48,099 nt of DNA from Alcaligenaceae bacterium 429 (lineage in GTDB: Bacteria; Pseudomonadota; Gammaproteobacteria; Burkholderiales; Burkholderiaceae_B): NCBI GenBank assembly GCA_004791645.1, contig SRSN01000001.1, positions 1-48,099 on the forward strand, in the 5' to 3' direction. Positions 1 to 8,416 of this stretch are shown here, piece after piece (position 1 is the first letter of the stretch; each line of letters opens with the position of its first letter). The position numbers were made by a program, and so were the translations under genes. The notes under the pieces are model-generated. The model searched no databases. It was not told the origin of the DNA and was given only the letters and a program-made list of their open reading frames with translations.

Positions 1-354
1 AAAAACATTCTAATACTAGGTATAGTCTTATATAACACTGGAAGGTCTTATATAAGACCGAAGACATCACAGCCATGTCATCCTATGCAAGTCACTGTAT
101 TTATTGGTAAAATGTGAGAATTCACGCTTTATGAAGAAATGGATTCGTTCAGGGCAACTTCCATTTTTCCGCGTTGATCGGGCTATTTTCTCCGCTCATC
201 AGTCAGTACTTATAGTATTGAGTGTTCTTACCAGAAGTACATTCAGAGCCAGTGCTCTGAGTTTCTATCCCTATTTTCGTGCCCTGCAGCGACCTTCCTG
301 CCCGGGACTATCCTCCCGGTTTCAGCAACCTCTTAACCTTACGCAAAGGCAATC
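1..354. other. Non-coding region upstream of glcB
   Basis: This 354-base stretch precedes glcB. It holds an operator-like palindrome at 44-59 (described separately). A possible open frame at 104-358 encodes a low-quality basic peptide with no recognisable domain and no ribosome binding site, so I do not call it a gene. A promoter for glcB must lie here or further left. TAAAAT at 108-113 resembles a -10 box, but I see no good -35 box at the right distance. Confidence 0.6.
44..59. promoter_or_regulatory. Perfect 16-bp palindrome, candidate operator upstream of glcB
   Basis: GGTCTTATATAAGACC reads the same on both strands. A partial copy, GTCTTATATAA, lies 21 bases upstream at 25-35, so the two sites are in phase at about two helical turns. 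Perfect symmetry plus a second half-matching copy fits a dimeric regulator, for example of the GntR family, acting on glcB about 300 bases downstream or on a gene left of the window. The identity of the binding protein is unknown. Confidence 0.45.
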
Positions 355-2517
355 ATGACCAAACGAATCACATGTGAAAGACTGCAGATTGCAGAAGCAC
401 TGCACCAATTCATCGAAAACGAAGCCCTGCCCGGCACAGGCTTGGATTCCAAAACATTCTGGCAAGGCGTAGATAAACTGGTGCACGATTTGGCACCACG
501 CAACCGCGAATTGCTGGCTGAGCGTGACCGTCTGCAAGCTGAGCTAGACAAATGGCACGGCGCCAACCCAGGCCCTATCAAAGATATGGCTGCTTACAAG
601 ACATTCTTGAAGCAAATCGGTTACCTGAAAGACGTTCCTGCTTCTGTGAAAGTGAACACCACGAATGTGGACACTGAGATCACCGAGCAAGGCGGCCCTC
701 AGTTGGTTGTACCTATCATGAACGCTCGCTACGCGCTGAACGCGGTGAACGCTCGTTGGGGCAGCCTGTACAACGCACTGTACGGTACAGATGCTATTTC
801 CAACGACGGCGGTGCCGAAGCTGGTAAAGGTTACAACCCTGTACGCGGTGCCAAAGTGATCGCTTTCGCACGCAAATTCCTGAACGACACTATTCCTCTG
901 AACCAAGGTTCTCACACTGATGCGACTCAGTACGCCATTGTGAACGGTGCGTTGGAAGTCACACTGAAAGACGGCAGCAAAGCCTCATTGGCTGATGCCT
1001 CCACATTGATGGGCTACCGTGGTGACGCCGCTAACCCAGAAGCTATCGTTTTCGGCCACAACGGTCTGCGCTTCGAGCTGCAAATCGACCGTAACGATGC
1101 TATCGGTAAAGACGATGCAGCGGGCGTAAAAGATGTGCTGCTGGAATCCGCACTGACCACCATCATGGACTGCGAAGACTCCGTAGCTGCCGTAGACGCT
1201 GAAGACAAAGTACTGGCCTACCGCAACTGGTTGGGTCTGGTCACCGGCACACTGACTGAAGAAATCAGCAAAGACGGTCGCACGTTCACACGTAAGCTGA
1301 ATGCTGACCGTGACTACACTGACCTGCAAGGCAAAGCACAAACGCTGCCAGGTCGCTCCATGATGTTCGTGCGTAACGTTGGTCACTTGATGACTAACCC
1401 CGCTATCTTGGACGAAAAAGGTAACGAAGTACCCGAAGGCATCATGGATGCTATCTTCACTAACCTGATCGCTATGCGTGATCTGAAGTTGAAGAAAAAC
1501 TCCCGCACTGGCTCCATCTACATCGTGAAGCCAAAAATGCACGGCCCTGCTGAAGTTGCCTTCGCTAACGAACTGTTTGCACGCGTTGAAGACGTACTTG
1601 GCCTGCCACGCAACACCATCAAAATGGGTGTAATGGACGAAGAGCGTCGTACTACCGTTAACTTGAAAGCGTGTATTGATGCTGCTAACGAGCGTGTAGT
1701 GTTCATCAACACTGGTTTCTTGGACCGCACCGGTGACGAAATCCACACCATCATGCGCGCTGGCCCTGTTGTGCGTAAAGGCGACATGAAAACCCAGAAA
1801 TGGTTGGCGGCTTACGAGCGTAACAACGTTCAAACTGGCTTGGAATGCGGTCTGCGCGGTCGTGCTCAAATCGGTAAAGGGATGTGGGCGATGCCTGACC
1901 TGATGGCCGATATGCTGGTACAAAAAATTGGTCACCTAAAAGCCGGTGGTAACACTGCTTGGGTTCCTTCACCAACGGCAGCTACTCTGCACGCACTGCA
2001 CTACCACCAAGTAAGTGTGGACGAGATTCAGAAAGGCATGGAAGGTCAGAAAGTTGAAGTTCTGGACGACATCCTGACTATTCCTGTTGCTGAAGACACC
2101 AACTGGTCTGCTGAAGAAATCCAGCAAGAATTGGACAACAACACCCAAGGTATTCTGGGTTACGTTGTACGTTGGATTGACCAGGGCGTAGGCTGCTCCA
2201 AAGTGCCTGATATCCACAACGTAGGCTTGATGGAAGACCGCGCCACACTGCGTATTTCCAGCCAGCACATCGCTAACTGGATGCTGCACGGTATTGTGAC
2301 GCCTGAGCAAGTAGACGCCACACTGCAACGCATGGCTGCTGTCGTAGACAAGCAAAATGCTGGTGACGCTCTGTACCGCAACATGGCTGGTAACTTTGAA
2401 ACATCCAAAGCGTACAAAGCTGCACGCGACCTGATCTTCAAAGGCCTAGAACAGCCTAACGGCTACACCGAGCCTCTGCTGCATCAATGGCGTTTGGCGC
2501 TGAAAGCTGAAGGCTAA
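355..2517 (+). CDS. glcB: Malate synthase G
   Basis: This enzyme condenses glyoxylate with acetyl-CoA to give malate in the cytoplasm (glyoxylate bypass and glycolate use). The protein has 720 residues, the usual length of the monomeric G isoform and much longer than the roughly 530-residue A isoform. The family core is clear: the segment around [13 protein letters not shown] is followed by [17 protein letters not shown], which carries conserved acidic and arginine residues of the active-site region. The ATG at 355 has AAAGG six bases upstream. Codon use is strongly biased, suggesting high expression. It is monocistronic, closed by a terminator at 2541. No glycolate oxidase genes adjoin it. 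Product assignment is very secure. Confidence 0.97.
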   Translation: MTKRITCERLQIAEALHQFIENEALPGTGLDSKTFWQGVDKLVHDLAPRNRELLAERDRLQAELDKWHGANPGPIKDMAAYKTFLKQIGYLKDVPASVKVNTTNVDTEITEQGGPQLVVPIMNARYALNAVNARWGSLYNALYGTDAISNDGGAEAGKGYNPVRGAKVIAFARKFLNDTIPLNQGSHTDATQYAIVNGALEVTLKDGSKASLADASTLMGYRGDAANPEAIVFGHNGLRFELQIDRNDAIGKDDAAGVKDVLLESALTTIMDCEDSVAAVDAEDKVLAYRNWLGLVTGTLTEEISKDGRTFTRKLNADRDYTDLQGKAQTLPGRSMMFVRNVGHLMTNPAILDEKGNEVPEGIMDAIFTNLIAMRDLKLKKNSRTGSIYIVKPKMHGPAEVAFANELFARVEDVLGLPRNTIKMGVMDEERRTTVNLKACIDAANERVVFINTGFLDRTGDEIHTIMRAGPVVRKGDMKTQKWLAAYERNNVQTGLECGLRGRAQIGKGMWAMPDLMADMLVQKIGHLKAGGNTAWVPSPTAATLHALHYHQVSVDEIQKGMEGQKVEVLDDILTIPVAEDTNWSAEEIQQELDNNTQGILGYVVRWIDQGVGCSKVPDIHNVGLMEDRATLRISSQHIANWMLHGIVTPEQVDATLQRMAAVVDKQNAGDALYRNMAGNFETSKAYKAARDLIFKGLEQPNGYTEPLLHQWRLALKAEG

Positions 2518-2540
2518 TCGCTTTACAGCTTTGCCATACA

Positions 2541-2573
2541 AAACGGGCTGCCTTTAGGTAGCCCGTTTTTTTA
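2541..2573 (+). terminator. Rho-independent terminator of glcB
   Basis: A 12-bp stem (2541-2552 with 2557-2568, one G-T wobble) around a TTTA loop is followed by a run of T. It lies 23 bases after the glcB stop codon. Confidence 0.9.
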
Positions 2574-2625
2574 TTGCTGTATGACCACGCGCTATAATGC
2601 ATACTCATTCTGCTGCAGGCGCTTT

Positions 2626-3582
2626 ATGTCCACTTCTTTATCGCCCCAGTCGCGTACTAAACGCTTACTGCTACGTATTTTGTTGATACTGGCTATCGTA
2701 GCCAGCGTTGGTTATTACTTGTATTACGCCATTCGTTATCAGCATCTACACGTACCTGTACTAAATTGGTTTCAACAACTCGAACAAGACGACCAACATT
2801 GGAATCAGCCTGCGTTACACGAGGACTCATTTCCTCTACAGGATTACCGGCTCACGTACTCCCGTACTATCCCCCAAATTGAGAAAAATTTGTCTGGCCT
2901 TTCCTATATGGAAGACCAGCAGACACTATTAGCCGTCTTAAACAGGCCGCCCACCATCCTAGAACTAAACCTACAAGGTGACATACAAGCGACCTACCCA
3001 TTAGATGGCATCTCTGACACCGAAGGCATTAGCTATCTAGGCAATGGGCAGGTGGCACTGAGTAACGAGAAACACGGCAGAATCGTCTTGGCTCAATTAC
3101 CTGAGCAACCAGGCCGCCTAGATCTAAACAATGCCCCTAGATTGTCTCTAGGCCCTGCTGACAGCGATAACGGTGGCCTAGAAGGATTGGGCTACGACCA
3201 CATACGAGACCTGTTGTATGTAGTGAAAGAGCATTCACCCAAGGGGCTATTCCGATTACATGGATTATGTGCCGAAAAACCCACATGCTCATTCGACAAT
3301 ATACATATTGAAGATATCAGTCATTGGGTAGAATCTTTAGATTTTATTCACGATTTATCTAGCGTTATTGTGGAACCAGAGCGTGGTCATATTATTTTAT
3401 TAAGTGAACAAAATCAGGCACTACTAGAATTAGATGATAACGGTGAGCCGCGTAGTTATAGAGCTCTAAATTATCAGCATAACGATCAAAATATTCCGCA
3501 AGCTGAGGGCATCACCCTAGGCCCTAACGGCCATCTATATTTGGTTAGTGAGCCGAATTTATTTTATGTTTTCACACGCTAA
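2626..3582 (+). CDS. SdiA-regulated-domain (YjiK-like) membrane-anchored protein
   Basis: This 318-residue protein resembles the SdiA-regulated family, predicted six-bladed beta-propellers of unknown function. Visible features are an N-terminal membrane anchor (roughly residues 12-32, rich in L, I, A and Y) and repeated propeller-like motifs: LSGLSYMEDQQTLLAV, DTEGISYLGNGQVALSNE, GGLEGLGYDHIRDLLYVVKE and AEGITLGPNGHLYLVSEP. The repeated EG-(I/L) motif is typical of these phytase-like or lactonase-like propellers. The bulk is probably periplasmic. I prefer the ATG at 2626 over the in-frame ATG at 2581, because the first 15 residues (cysteine- and arginine-rich) look like untranslated leader. 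Its neighbours give no functional clue. Use of CTA and TTA leucine codons contrasts with glcB and suggests low expression. Confidence 0.75.
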   Translation: MSTSLSPQSRTKRLLLRILLILAIVASVGYYLYYAIRYQHLHVPVLNWFQQLEQDDQHWNQPALHEDSFPLQDYRLTYSRTIPQIEKNLSGLSYMEDQQTLLAVLNRPPTILELNLQGDIQATYPLDGISDTEGISYLGNGQVALSNEKHGRIVLAQLPEQPGRLDLNNAPRLSLGPADSDNGGLEGLGYDHIRDLLYVVKEHSPKGLFRLHGLCAEKPTCSFDNIHIEDISHWVESLDFIHDLSSVIVEPERGHIILLSEQNQALLELDDNGEPRSYRALNYQHNDQNIPQAEGITLGPNGHLYLVSEPNLFYVFTR

Positions 3583-3750
3583 ATTATTTCAACGTTAAAT
3601 TAAAAAACCGTTAATCAAAACAAATTAATTTCTAGCTACAGAAATTTAAATCATCCATCTTCGCCAAAATTAAGATTTAGTTACAGGCAAAAGGGACTTT
3701 CACGCTGCTATACTACGGGCTAATTTTTGCTATCCGAGAGAGCACGGGAA

Positions 3751-4239
3751 ATGAAAAAAGTACTACTTATTGCAGCACTAACAGTGGGTTTGGCTGGTTG
3801 TGAAACTCTAAACTCCGTAACCAAAAGCATTGATGACACTTTTGCCAGCGTTAACGATGCAATGGGCGGTGCTCCTATCGCAGATACACCTGCACAAATT
3901 TGTGCAGAGATTCGCTCTAATAAAGCACGCGCTACCAACAAGTACATGGGCAAAACCATCGAAACCACTGGCCGCCTGACTTCCATCGAACAAAACTTGG
4001 TCGCAAAAAGCATGAGCAGCTTTAACTCCGATGTATGGGGTAGCGCTAAACAGTTCGACGTACGTGTTACCAACGGTCAAACTGAGTTTTTGACATTGAT
4101 CACCAAACGTCCAACCCAACTGGATGCGTTTAACCTGGGCGACTCCGTGACCATTAAAGGCCGTATCGAGAGCGTGGACGGTGGTAACAAAGGCTGCCGT
4201 ATCGAGCTTGCATCCGACCCGAAACTCACTAAAAACTAA
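3751..4239 (+). CDS. Small lipoprotein with OB-fold (tRNA_anti-like) domain
   Basis: The product has 162 residues. Residues 1-17 form a lipoprotein signal peptide ending in the lipobox LAGC, so the mature protein should be lipidated on its first cysteine. The C-terminal half (about 60-150) looks like the OB-fold tRNA_anti-like family: GKTIETTGRLTSI, FDVRVTNGQTEFLTLI and LGDSVTIKGRIESVDGG give the beta-strand pattern, ending in GCRIEL. Such periplasmic OB-fold proteins have no established function. ATG 3751 is preferred to the in-frame start at 3727, because translation from 3727 would put charged residues ahead of the signal peptide. Its 3' end overlaps the convergent GntR gene by 11 bases. 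Confidence 0.75.
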   Translation: MKKVLLIAALTVGLAGCETLNSVTKSIDDTFASVNDAMGGAPIADTPAQICAEIRSNKARATNKYMGKTIETTGRLTSIEQNLVAKSMSSFNSDVWGSAKQFDVRVTNGQTEFLTLITKRPTQLDAFNLGDSVTIKGRIESVDGGNKGCRIELASDPKLTKN

Positions 4240-4996
4240 CGAGTCTACGTTTGGCCCGCGCTTCACGCTGCTGCATTTCTGCTTTCTCAACAAGCACGTC
4301 TTGTATGTAGCGTATGTGCCCTTGCGCGGCCAGTAGCGCGTTATCAGCAGCTCCTTGCATGATGGCCTCATACAGCGCTTGATGTTGCGCGATGAGGTCA
4401 TCACGTATGTTTTGCCCTTCTTGTACGCCACCAAAATTGATACGCACCTCGGGTCCTAGTACCTCATACGTATTGCGTATGGTGTGTAGCAACACCGCAT
4501 TATGGCTGGCTTCAGCAATCACCAAATGAAAATGTGCGTCGGCATCTTGATGCTGCTGCTCGTTAGCGCTATGGGGTTGCTCATAGTGCTGCTTCAGCAC
4601 TCTAAACGCCTCGCTCAGGCGCTCTTTATCTGCCTCTGTCGCACGTAAAGCCGCATAGTACGAGCACGCCCCCTCAACCATGTGTCGGAATTCCAGCAAA
4701 TCACGTTGAGCATCGGCATTGGCCAACAACACGTTTTGTAATGGGTCTCTAAAAATAGCCCCCACTTCGTCGGCCACATAGGTACCGCCGCCATGCTGCG
4801 TTTGTAGCAGTCCCATTGCAACTAGAGAATGTATGGCTTCGCGCACAGAAGGACGCGACACGCCAAAACTTTCTGCGAGCTCACGCTCGGCAGGTAAACG
4901 TTGTCCACGTACCCAAGCCCCCTCAAAAATCAGATTTTTGATTTTCTCTGCAATCTCATCTGACAAGCGGGGCCGCTTCATGATTGGTGTATTCAT
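4229..4996 (-). CDS. GntR-family transcriptional regulator, FCD domain (LldR/GlcC-like)
   Basis: This is a 255-residue DNA-binding regulator. A winged helix-turn-helix spans about residues 10-75 (RLSDEIAEKIKNLI, then LPAERELAESFGVSRPSVREAI and the wing GGGTYV). An all-helical FCD ligand-binding domain follows at about 100-230; it carries the histidine/aspartate pattern (DAHFHLVIAEASHN, later a histidine in QHQALYEAI) that usually binds a metal and a carboxylic acid. The N-terminal helix is most like LldR (lactate) and GlcC (glycolate) regulators. It is divergent from the NCS2 permease at 5291, with 294 bases between, and is about 4 kb from glcB, so either could be its target. The effector is not deducible. 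Confidence 0.85.
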   Translation of the reverse strand: MNTPIMKRPRLSDEIAEKIKNLIFEGAWVRGQRLPAERELAESFGVSRPSVREAIHSLVAMGLLQTQHGGGTYVADEVGAIFRDPLQNVLLANADAQRDLLEFRHMVEGACSYYAALRATEADKERLSEAFRVLKQHYEQPHSANEQQHQDADAHFHLVIAEASHNAVLLHTIRNTYEVLGPEVRINFGGVQEGQNIRDDLIAQHQALYEAIMQGAADNALLAAQGHIRYIQDVLVEKAEMQQREARAKRRLVSF

Positions 4997-5009
4997 AAAA
5001 CCGCAATTT

Positions 5010-5028
5010 CAGGTAAAGCTCTTACCTG
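5010..5028. promoter_or_regulatory. Inverted repeat in the 5' region of the GntR gene
   Basis: CAGGTAA and TTACCTG form perfect 7-bp arms separated by five bases, 14 bases upstream of the GntR start codon. It could be an autoregulatory operator or a leader hairpin. No second copy was found near glcB. Confidence 0.4.
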
Positions 5029-5104
5029 CCCTCATTTTTTTCTCATGATTATACGCTGTAGGCACAGGGCAGCGGCACACAATACACCGCTTCTCTGCTC
5101 TGAC

Positions 5105-5167
5105 AGGGTTTTCCCTCAAACACCCTAAAAACAGCGCTAAATAGCTGATTTTCTTTAGGGTTTTCCC
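5105..5167. repeat. Direct repeat AGGGTTTTCCC (two copies) before the NCS2 permease gene
   Basis: AGGGTTTTCCC occurs at 5105-5115 and again at 5157-5167, spaced about five helical turns apart. Each copy has dyad character (GGG with CCC around TTTT). Between them lie CCCTAAA (5123-5129) and its inverse TTTAGGG (5154-5160). The arrangement fits cooperative binding of a regulator in the GntR/permease intergenic region, but no known motif is recognised. Confidence 0.35.
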
Positions 5168-5290
5168 CCAACTATATACAAAAACAAGAGCTCTGTATCT
5201 GCTTTGCTGTATAGCCCTACTGACTTTACCCCATTACAGTCATATGCCATACATGATTATGGATATCACAAATAAAATGGAGACTGCTAC

Positions 5291-6787
5291 ATGGAGACAC
5301 ATGCAAAAGTAGCGCCTGTGGATGAGCTGTTACCACCAGGAAAACTCGGCTTATTGGGCTTACAACACGTATTAGTGATGTACGCCGGTGCGGTCGCTGT
5401 ACCCCTCATTGTGGGTAGAGCGCTAAACCTTAGCCCTGAAGAAGTATCCTTATTAATTGCCGCCGACTTATTCGTGTGCGGTGTGATCACCATCATACAG
5501 TCCTTAGGCGCCACTCAGTGGTTAGGGATACGCCTACCCGTGATGATGGGAGTCACCTTTGCTGCCGTTGGCCCTATGGTGTCCATGGCACATGCCAATC
5601 CTGGGCACGAGGGGGCCCAACTGCTGTTTGGCACTATTATTGGCGCGGGGATTATCACCGTGCTTATTGCGCCTATAGTCAGTAGGCTCTTACGTTTCTT
5701 CCCACCAGTAGTCACTGGCACCATCATCACCATGATTGGTATCACCTTGATGCGTGTGGGGATCAACTGGATCTTTGGCAACCCTGTAGGGCCTACCGCA
5801 CCACAAATCGTAGATCCTAACCATATTGCATGGCTACAAGCGGTACAACAAGCCGCCGCACCAGGTTCAGCATTGCCACCTCCACCAGACGGCCTAGTGC
5901 TCGCAGCATCTGTACCTAACCCTCGCTATGCTGCTATGCCAGCCCTGAGCATCTCGGCAATCGTGCTGCTGTCCATCTTGCTGATTGCCAAATTCTGCCG
6001 TGGCTTTATGGCTAACGTAGCTGTGTTGATGGGCATTATCATCGGCGCCATTGTGGCCACGTCCATTGGCATGATGACCTATGAGAAAGTCGCTGCTGCC
6101 CCGTGGGTAGATATTGTGCTGCCCTTCCACTTCGGCATGCCTAAATTCAACCTGCTCTACATCATGACAATGACACTGGTCATGATTGTGGTGCTGATCG
6201 AATCCACCGGTATGTTCCTAGCGCTGAGTGACATGACTGGCAAAAAGATCACCCAACGCGAATTGGCGGCCGGTCTACGTACTGACGGTTTGGGTACTAT
6301 TGTGGGCGGTATTTTCAACACCTTCCCGTACTCCAGCTTCTCGCAAAACGTAGGCTTGGTAGCAGTCACCGGTATCCGTAGCCGTTTTGTATGTGTGGCC
6401 GCTGGTGTCATCCTGATTATCTTGGGCTTGCTACCAAAAATCGCTGCCTTGGTAGAGTCTCTGCCTACTGCCGTACTTGGCGGTGCTGGTATTGTGATGT
6501 TCGGCATGGTAACCGCTACAGGTATTCGTATCTTGTCGCAGGTGAATTACACCAGCAACCGCAACAACGCGATGATTGTGGCCATTTCTATAGGCTTTGG
6601 CATGATCCCGCTGGTGGCTCCACACTTCAAACAGTGGATGCCTGAAAGCTTAGGTCCACTGATCGAATCTGGTATTTTGCTGACATCTATTTGTGCGGTG
6701 GCATTGAACCTGTTCTTTAATGGTGCCAACAAAGACACACAATTGAGCGTAGACCCTGACGGCCCAACCGTGGACGCACACGCCTAA
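5291..6787 (+). CDS. NCS2-family nucleobase:cation symporter (xanthine/urate/uracil permease type)
   Basis: This is a 498-residue inner-membrane transporter of the nucleobase-ascorbate (NAT/NCS2) family with about 12-14 hydrophobic segments. Diagnostic motifs are the QH pair in the first segment (residues 25-26, GLQHVLVMYAGA), the NAT signature QNVGLVAVTG at 352-361, and a conserved glutamate at about 304 in the ESTG motif preceding it. The ESTG form is more usual in purine (xanthine or urate) transporters than in uracil permeases, which favours a purine substrate; this is inference. The start at 5291 has GGAG seven bases upstream. It is divergent from a GntR regulator. No purine-degradation genes adjoin it, so the substrate remains open. 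Confidence 0.88.
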   Translation: METHAKVAPVDELLPPGKLGLLGLQHVLVMYAGAVAVPLIVGRALNLSPEEVSLLIAADLFVCGVITIIQSLGATQWLGIRLPVMMGVTFAAVGPMVSMAHANPGHEGAQLLFGTIIGAGIITVLIAPIVSRLLRFFPPVVTGTIITMIGITLMRVGINWIFGNPVGPTAPQIVDPNHIAWLQAVQQAAAPGSALPPPPDGLVLAASVPNPRYAAMPALSISAIVLLSILLIAKFCRGFMANVAVLMGIIIGAIVATSIGMMTYEKVAAAPWVDIVLPFHFGMPKFNLLYIMTMTLVMIVVLIESTGMFLALSDMTGKKITQRELAAGLRTDGLGTIVGGIFNTFPYSSFSQNVGLVAVTGIRSRFVCVAAGVILIILGLLPKIAALVESLPTAVLGGAGIVMFGMVTATGIRILSQVNYTSNRNNAMIVAISIGFGMIPLVAPHFKQWMPESLGPLIESGILLTSICAVALNLFFNGANKDTQLSVDPDGPTVDAHA

Positions 6788-6797
6788 AGCACTCATC

Positions 6798-6823
6798 TCG
6801 CTGCTAGTACACGCTAGCAGCGA
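6798..6823 (+). terminator. Hairpin after the NCS2 permease gene
   Basis: A perfect 10-bp stem (6798-6807 with 6814-6823) around a six-base loop lies 11 bases after the permease stop codon. It has no real T tract, so it may act as a weak terminator or as an mRNA 3'-end stabiliser. Confidence 0.5.
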
Positions 6824-6841
6824 AATTGCTTACACAGAAAA

Positions 6842-6878
6842 GACAACGCCCACAGGAACAATCCTTGTGGGCGTTGTG
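6842..6878 (-). terminator. Terminator of the aldehyde dehydrogenase gene
   Basis: An 11-bp stem (6844-6854 with 6866-6876) is followed, reading on the minus strand, by a T-rich stretch. It sits about 20 bases beyond the dehydrogenase stop codon and may also stop plus-strand transcription from the permease. Confidence 0.75.
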
Positions 6879-6897
6879 CTATGTAGCGAGTAGCGAC

Positions 6898-8325
6898 TTA
6901 GATTTGTGTCACAAACTTAGTCACCAGATAACCATCAAAAGTTTCTGTACCGCCTTCACTACCTATGCCGCTGTCTTTCACACCACCAAATGGGGTTTCT
7001 GGCAGGGCGCTACCGAAGTGGTTAATGTTGACCATACCAGACTCAATACCTGTCGCCGCCAGATGCGCTGTGTGCAGAGAATTCGTGAACACATAAGACG
7101 ACAAACCAAATGGCAGGTGGTTGGCTTTACGGATAACGTCGTCCGTATCCGAGAACGGCACTACAGGCACCACAGGACCGAACGGCTCTTCTGTCATCAA
7201 CATGGAGTCTTCGCTCAAGCCGGTAATCACGGTTGGTGGGAAGAAGTTACCAATACCTTCCAATTTTTCGCCGCCCAACACTACTTTACCGCCGTGCTGC
7301 ACCGCATCTTCCACGAAACGAGCCATACGTGGCACGCTGCGTTGGTTAGCCAGAGGGCCCATTTGTGTGTCGGCTTCCAGACCATTACCCACACGCACTT
7401 GTTTCAGCGCATCAACGAATTCTGCCAAGAAACGGTCGTACACGTTTTTATGTACGTAGAAACGGGTAGGCGATACACACACCTGACCCGCGTTACGCAC
7501 TTTGAAATTCGCCAACTGTTTAGCAGCGCGATCCACGTCTGCATCTTCAAACACCAACACAGGGGAATGACCGCCCAATTCCATGGTGGAGCGCTTCATA
7601 TGTGCGCCAGCCAAAGCAGCCAGTTGTTTACCTACCGCCACCGAGCCCGTGAAAGAGATCTTGCGCACAATAGGTGAGCGAATCAGGTAGTCGGAAATAA
7701 ACGGTGGATCACCCCAAACGATGTTCAGCACGCCTGGAGGCAAACCAGCATCGTGGAATGCTTTGGCAATCGCCATCACAGCGCTAGGCGCTGTTTCCGG
7801 GCCTTTTAGAATGATGGTACAACCGGCACCAATCGCTGCTGAGATTTTGCGTATAGCTTGGTTATACGGGAAGTTCCATGGGGAAAATGCCGCACACACG
7901 CCAATAGGCTCACGCAGAACCATCTGACGCACATCGGGGTTACGCGCAGGTACGATACGGCCATAAATACGACGGCATTCTTCAGCATGCCAATCAGCAT
8001 GGTCAGCACATGCAACGACTTCGCCCACGGCTTCAGCCACAGGCTTACCCATATCTTGCGTAATATTGCGGCCAATTTCCTGAGCACGCTCACGGGATAA
8101 TTGGGCTACTTTACGCAAAATCTCTGAACGCTGCATAGGAGAGGATTTTTTCCAACTCTCAAATGCTTTCGCTGAAGACTCCAGCGCCAGATCCAAGTCT
8201 GCCTTCGTCGCCATTGGCAACTGGCCTAAAACTTCCTGGGTGGCCGGATTCACTACCGGCATGGTCTCCCGCCCATCGGCCTCCACAAATTGACCATTGA
8301 TATATAAAGCCAGCTTTTCGTACAT
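6898..8325 (-). CDS. NAD(P)-dependent aldehyde dehydrogenase, succinate-semialdehyde dehydrogenase type
   Basis: This 475-residue soluble enzyme oxidises an aldehyde to the acid with NAD(P)+. From the start at 8325, the catalytic asparagine is N151 (SPWNFPYN), the general base E249 (MELGGHSP) and the nucleophile C283 (NAGQVCVSP); FTGS at 225-228 is the cofactor-loop motif. Overall similarity is to proteins annotated as succinate-semialdehyde dehydrogenase in Burkholderiales, but related enzymes use other semialdehydes, so the substrate is tentative. The ATG at 8325 has GGGA just upstream and begins [11 protein letters not shown], the family-like N-terminus; the longer frame to 8379 adds 18 unlikely residues. 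It lies 91 bases downstream of the TRAP binding-protein gene on the same strand and may be cotranscribed with it. Confidence 0.88.
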   Translation of the reverse strand: MYEKLALYINGQFVEADGRETMPVVNPATQEVLGQLPMATKADLDLALESSAKAFESWKKSSPMQRSEILRKVAQLSRERAQEIGRNITQDMGKPVAEAVGEVVACADHADWHAEECRRIYGRIVPARNPDVRQMVLREPIGVCAAFSPWNFPYNQAIRKISAAIGAGCTIILKGPETAPSAVMAIAKAFHDAGLPPGVLNIVWGDPPFISDYLIRSPIVRKISFTGSVAVGKQLAALAGAHMKRSTMELGGHSPVLVFEDADVDRAAKQLANFKVRNAGQVCVSPTRFYVHKNVYDRFLAEFVDALKQVRVGNGLEADTQMGPLANQRSVPRMARFVEDAVQHGGKVVLGGEKLEGIGNFFPPTVITGLSEDSMLMTEEPFGPVVPVVPFSDTDDVIRKANHLPFGLSSYVFTNSLHTAHLAATGIESGMVNINHFGSALPETPFGGVKDSGIGSEGGTETFDGYLVTKFVTQI

Positions 8326-8416
8326 GTTTGTCCCGTTATGCATTAATAAATATTGTGTAATACCGTCACTTGCACGCATTGTTCAATCGTGACTTTTCCA
8401 CTATACCCGAACTGCT

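Noticed and set aside
104-358. 84-codon frame upstream of glcB
   Set aside because: No ribosome binding site and no domain; it overlaps the glcB start and reads like random sequence.
985-1935. Long minus-strand open frame (316 codons) opposite glcB
   Set aside because: It is a shadow of a codon-biased gene: the peptide is rich in H, F, V and Q without any domain pattern, and glcB itself is certain.
3808-4434. 208-codon minus-strand frame spanning the lipoprotein and the end of the GntR gene
   Set aside because: It overlaps two well-supported genes in other frames and shows no domain or start signal.
6826-7677. 283-codon plus-strand frame opposite the aldehyde dehydrogenase
   Set aside because: Peptide is rich in H, T, R and F with no recognisable motif; the minus-strand enzyme with all catalytic residues explains the region.
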